Part shown: one piece after another, positions 5,247 through 7,447 of the stretch | Position numbering within the stretch: position 1 is the first letter of the stretch | Layout of the letters: every line of letters begins with the position of its first letter | NCBI RefSeq assembly: GCF_020216885.1 | Contig: NZ_JAIWON010000146.1 | Coordinates: 1-7,447, forward strand | DNA: 7,447 nucleotides | From: Zymomonas sp. | GTDB taxonomy: Bacteria > Pseudomonadota > Alphaproteobacteria > Sphingomonadales > Sphingomonadaceae | Direction: 5' to 3' | The notes under the pieces: model-generated | Seen by the model: the letters and a program-made list of their open reading frames with translations, nothing else | What the model was told of the DNA's origin: nothing | Databases searched by the model: none | Position numbers and translations under genes: made by a program

Positions 5247-5496
5247 CTGTTCGCTTTCTGTTGCCCGCTTTTCAAAAGCTGTAAGGTCAGCGTTTTTATT
5301 TCAAGTCTATTTTCAATTCAGAGCTTTTAAAATAGTTCAACCGTTTTTTCTACGAGGCCTGTATCAAAGGCCAATTCAGAAAAGAGAATCTGATTTTTAA
5401 CGACAAATAGAACCGGAATATTTTTAGGCCATTCTTGGTCAAAGGATAGCCCCTCTTTCAAAGAAGGCTATCAAAATATAAAGATAGCCGCCGAAA
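5247..5496. other. Intergenic stretch between two - strand genes
   Basis: This 250-base AT-rich gap separates the DUF721 gene from the DsbA-family gene. I see no small ORF with a ribosome site and protein-like composition. It should contain the promoter of the DsbA-family gene, but no pair of -35/-10 hexamers at good spacing stands out. The repeats at 5445-5489 are described separately. A weak GGCCT/AGGCC hairpin lies at 5356-5372. Confidence 0.5.
5445..5489 (-). repeat. Three alternating heptamers able to form two exclusive hairpins
   Basis: GATAGCC (5445-5451), its inverse GGCTATC (5466-5472) and GATAGCC again (5483-5489) lie just after the DUF721 stop. The central copy can pair with either neighbour, with loops of 14 or 10 bases, but not both. 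No strong T-run follows on the - strand, so this is at best a weak terminator. It could be a switchable 3' structure or a remnant of duplication. Confidence 0.5.
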
Positions 5497-6147
5497 CTAA
5501 TTCTGTTTTTGCTCCATTTCTCTTGCGATACCGCCGCCCAAACGAATGAGACTTTCCCGTAATTCGGGATCATGCACTTGATCGAGAAGTTCTTGATCTT
5601 CCTTGCTCAAATAAGTCTGAAGCCATTCTGTCTTTGGTAAAGGCACCGATTTTTCAGCCTTGGCCAAATGGCTCAGTCGCCCTTGGCGAAAGCTGATTTT
5701 CTCGATGGCGGCATATCCGAAGAAACGGTTCGCCCGCTCGATGATCGCAGGCGTAATATGCTGCATCAAAGTAACCATTGCGCCTTCGGCGACAACCGTC
5801 AATGTTCCGCCTACAGTCTGACCGAAAGGGAAACGAATGGATTCAGGCACCGACAAACGAGCATATTTTTCACCGACAACCAATGGCCAACGGCTGATAA
5901 GGGTAGAATGCAAAAAACCAAACCGACGAAAGGCGGCTCCGCCAACATGGGGCAATAATTGCCCGACCGAGCTTAATCGGCACCGTCTTTTATCACGGTC
6001 GATGACGGTTTTTTTGCTTGTTGAGGCCACCTTCCCTGATCTTTTTTTCGCAGGTATTTTCTTTTTCGAAAGGGTGGCGCTGTTTCTTTCTTCTGTATTG
6101 GAAATTCTAACAGAAGATGACTTGCCTTTATCCATGACAAAGGTCAT
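5497..6147 (-). CDS. DUF721 / DciA-family protein
   Basis: A 216-residue protein with a DUF721 domain at about residues 60-155. Hallmarks are LISRWPLVVGEKYARLSVPESIRF, where the W-x-x-V-G segment and following Pro are typical, then GTLTVVAEGAMVTLMQH and the helix ending IERANRFFGYAAIEKISF. DUF721 is related to DciA, which loads the replicative helicase DnaB in bacteria lacking DnaC; that role here is inferred from the family. The first ~55 residues are Lys/Ser/Thr-rich and probably disordered, possibly binding DNA. The C-terminal ~45 residues are acidic and helical (KEDQELLDQVHDPELRESL). Start choice is uncertain between 6147 and the in-frame ATG at 6135. GGAG lies 16 bases before 6147, a poor distance. 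It diverges from mutY with 34 bases between starts, an arrangement that suggests shared control. Confidence 0.85.
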   Translation of the reverse strand: MTFVMDKGKSSSVRISNTEERNSATLSKKKIPAKKRSGKVASTSKKTVIDRDKRRCRLSSVGQLLPHVGGAAFRRFGFLHSTLISRWPLVVGEKYARLSVPESIRFPFGQTVGGTLTVVAEGAMVTLMQHITPAIIERANRFFGYAAIEKISFRQGRLSHLAKAEKSVPLPKTEWLQTYLSKEDQELLDQVHDPELRESLIRLGGGIAREMEQKQN

Positions 6148-6148
6148 G
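6133..6148. promoter_or_regulatory. Palindrome spanning both candidate start codons of the DUF721 gene
   Basis: CATGAC (6133-6138) and GTCATG (6143-6148) are exact inverted copies around AAAG. The two ATGs of the DUF721 gene (6147-6145 and 6135-6133, - strand) fall in opposite arms. It lies 34 bases before the mutY start, so a bound protein, or an mRNA hairpin, could affect either gene. Partly forced by the codons, it may be chance. Confidence 0.35.
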
Positions 6149-6181
6149 CCACAATTTATTCTTCTCCGTCGATAGAGTGTT

Positions 6182-7303
6182 ATGCAAAAATCTGCTGTTT
6201 ATCGTGAAATAACCACTGATCTTCTTAACTGGTATCAACGCCATGCCCGTATTTTGCCTTGGCGGACAGAAGCCCAACAAAATAAAGTCGATCCCTATCG
6301 GGTCTGGTTATCGGAAATCATGCTACAGCAGACAACGACTGCCCATGCCGCGCCTTATTATCTAAAATTTGTCGAAAGATGGCCGACGGTCGAAGCCTTG
6401 GCTGCTGCCGAAGAAGCTGATGTTATGGCTGAATGGGCTGGTTTGGGCTATTATAGCCGCGCCAGAAATTTGATCAAATGCGCCAAAGAAGTGGTCGCTT
6501 CTGGCGGTGAATTTCCTGATAATGAGCAAGGATTATTGGCATTACCTGGTATCGGTCGCTATACCGCCGCCGCGATTGTGGCGATTGCTTTTGGAAAAAG
6601 AGCGGTTGTGGTCGATGCCAATGTTGAAAGAGTGGTTAGTCGCCTATTGGCTATTGAAACGCCCTTACCCGCTTCACGTCCGATTATCGCCGAGGAAACC
6701 AACAAATTAACGCCGGATTTAGCCGCGGGTGATTTTGCCCAAGCGATGATGGATATTGGCGCGACAATCTGCGTCAATCGGCAACCCACTTGTGCGATTT
6801 GTCCAATGATGACTCATTGTGAAGGACAAAAAACAGGTAATCCGGCCGTTTTTCCTATTAAAGCCCCGAAAAAAGCTAGACCTAAGCGGATTGGATATGC
6901 CTTTATTTTGAAATCCGAGGATAAGATTTTACTGATCAGGAGGCCGGATAAAGGCTTGTTAGGCGGAATGCGGGCATTACCCAGCAGCGAATGGCTGGAT
7001 CAATCCCAAGTAACGACAACAATCAGCGATACCGAAACAGAGCCACAGGCTATAAAAGAAGCCTTTCAGTTTTTCCCAGCGCAGACACAAAAAAATCTAA
7101 TAGCTCTGGCTTGGCAGAAGCAAGGCCATATTGAGCATATTTTTACGCATTTTGCTTTGGAATTGCGGATTTTTTCCGCTGAAACCGCCCATAGTGTGAT
7201 AGAGGGTGAATATTGGCCGATTGATGAAATCGACCTTGCCGGTCTGCCCACCGTTTTTAAAAAAGCGGTTAAAAAATATCTAAAGCAGACCGATAAGGCC
7301 TAA
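6182..7303 (+). CDS. mutY: A/G-specific adenine DNA glycosylase MutY
   Basis: A base-excision repair enzyme of 373 residues that removes adenine mispaired with 8-oxoguanine or guanine. The N-terminal HhH-GPD domain (about residues 15-190) has the catalytic Glu45 in SEIMLQQTTT, GLGYYSRARNL, the helix-hairpin-helix LPGIGRYTAAAI at 121-132, and catalytic Asp145 in VDANVERV. The 4Fe-4S cluster loop follows: Cys197, Cys204, Cys207 and Cys213, spaced C-x6-C-x2-C-x5-C. From about residue 235 a NUDIX-like domain recognises the oxidised base (IGYAFILKSEDKILLIRR, GLLGGM), including FTHF at 321-324, the region that contacts 8-oxoguanine. The length is normal. The ATG at 6182 has only a weak upstream site (TAGAG). 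The start is 34 bases from the divergent DUF721 gene, so its promoter must overlap that gene's 5' coding region. The 3' end stops 4 bases short of the convergent pheA. Confidence 0.97.
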   Translation: MQKSAVYREITTDLLNWYQRHARILPWRTEAQQNKVDPYRVWLSEIMLQQTTTAHAAPYYLKFVERWPTVEALAAAEEADVMAEWAGLGYYSRARNLIKCAKEVVASGGEFPDNEQGLLALPGIGRYTAAAIVAIAFGKRAVVVDANVERVVSRLLAIETPLPASRPIIAEETNKLTPDLAAGDFAQAMMDIGATICVNRQPTCAICPMMTHCEGQKTGNPAVFPIKAPKKARPKRIGYAFILKSEDKILLIRRPDKGLLGGMRALPSSEWLDQSQVTTTISDTETEPQAIKEAFQFFPAQTQKNLIALAWQKQGHIEHIFTHFALELRIFSAETAHSVIEGEYWPIDEIDLAGLPTVFKKAVKKYLKQTDKA

Positions 7304-7307
7304 TCTT

Positions 7308-7447
7308 TTATTGACGCGGGCGCGCTTGGGCATACACACCCAAGATACGGAGATCGCAGGCATTTTCCTGCAAAATATCCAAAGCCCTCGCGACCTTATC
7401 TTCGGAAGGTTCGCCTTCGACATCCGCATAAAATTGGGTCGCAGAAA
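7308..7447 (-). CDS. pheA: Prephenate dehydratase, C-terminal end of ACT domain (partial)
   Basis: Only the last 45 residues are in the window; the gene continues beyond base 7447. The visible sequence, SATQFYADVEGEPSED through CDLRILGVYAQARPRQ, fits the end of the regulatory ACT domain of prephenate dehydratase. Homologues read like QFxADIEGHPxDxxVxxALxEL and end in RILGVYP. The enzyme converts prephenate to phenylpyruvate in phenylalanine synthesis, and the ACT domain mediates feedback inhibition by phenylalanine. The catalytic domain and the ESRP phenylalanine-binding motif lie outside the window, so this rests on a short but characteristic tail. A short perfect dyad (7325-7330 with 7339-7344) falls within these codons and has no T-run. 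Confidence 0.85.
   Translation of the reverse strand, partial: SATQFYADVEGEPSEDKVARALDILQENACDLRILGVYAQARPRQ

Noticed and set aside
5247..5340. Promoter for the DsbA-family gene
   Set aside because: Several TTGAA-like hexamers occur on the - strand, but none has a reasonable -10 at 16-18 bases, so no specific site is called.
5371..5398. Hairpin TCAGA/TCTGA with a following T-run on the + strand
   Set aside because: The stem is only 5 bp and no + strand gene lies upstream to be terminated.
4957..5400. 147-codon + strand ORF opposite the DsbA-family gene
   Set aside because: Most of it is antisense to a gene with clear catalytic motifs. The translation has no domain character and its extension into the gap looks random.
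5837..6175. 112-codon + strand ORF opposite the DUF721 gene
   Set aside because: It is antisense to a recognisable domain protein. Its apparent hydrophobic run comes from the reverse of Lys-rich codons.
7325..7344. CTTGGG/CCCAAG hairpin as the mutY terminator
   Set aside because: It lies in pheA codons, has a short stem and no T-run on either side.

Overview
The window reads as a piece of alphaproteobacterial chromosome, most likely from Sphingomonadales and probably Zymomonas or a close relative. This is an inference from three things: moderate GC content judged by eye, a COQ7-type demethoxyubiquinone hydroxylase, and the neighbourhood of S41 peptidase, DsbB, COQ7, a DUF721/DciA-like protein and MutY. 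No tRNA, rRNA, CRISPR array, IS element or phage gene was found. Nearly all the DNA is coding, and no gene-free stretch exceeds about 250 bases.

Left block, + strand (1-3363). The 3' part of a ctpA-like S41 protease (cut by the window edge) is followed by dsbB and coq7. The coq7 start lies 31 bases inside dsbB, and a small secreted protein gene begins 6 bases after coq7, so these four look like one transcript. Two more small secreted proteins follow at 2358-2750 and 2884-3363. Each has a candidate promoter of its own, and a clear intrinsic terminator separates them. The three small proteins are paralogues. They share a motif built on a Cys-Pro, a second Cys, then P-x2-[ED]-[RK]-YR-[ILV]-P and a conserved Trp. 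I do not recognise the family. It is the most interesting undescribed element here.

Middle block, - strand (3471-6147). This holds an aldo/keto reductase, a DsbA-family thiol oxidoreductase with a lipoprotein-type signal, and a DUF721/DciA-like protein. The leader of the aldo/keto reductase has three consecutive inverted repeats: a strong terminator, an 11-bp dyad, and a small hairpin holding the Shine-Dalgarno sequence in its loop.

Right block. mutY (+, 6182-7303) diverges from the DUF721 gene with only 34 bases between start codons. It converges on the 3' end of a prephenate dehydratase (-, 7308-7447, cut by the window edge) with a 4-base gap.

Functional theme. The left and middle blocks are rich in envelope functions: a periplasmic protease, both halves of a Dsb oxidation pathway (DsbB, and a DsbA-like thiol oxidase), and three exported small proteins whose cysteines occur only in pairs. 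A working hypothesis is that the small proteins are oxidised by this DsbA/DsbB pair. The remaining genes are housekeeping: ubiquinone synthesis (which also feeds DsbB), base excision repair, replication-linked DUF721, and phenylalanine synthesis.
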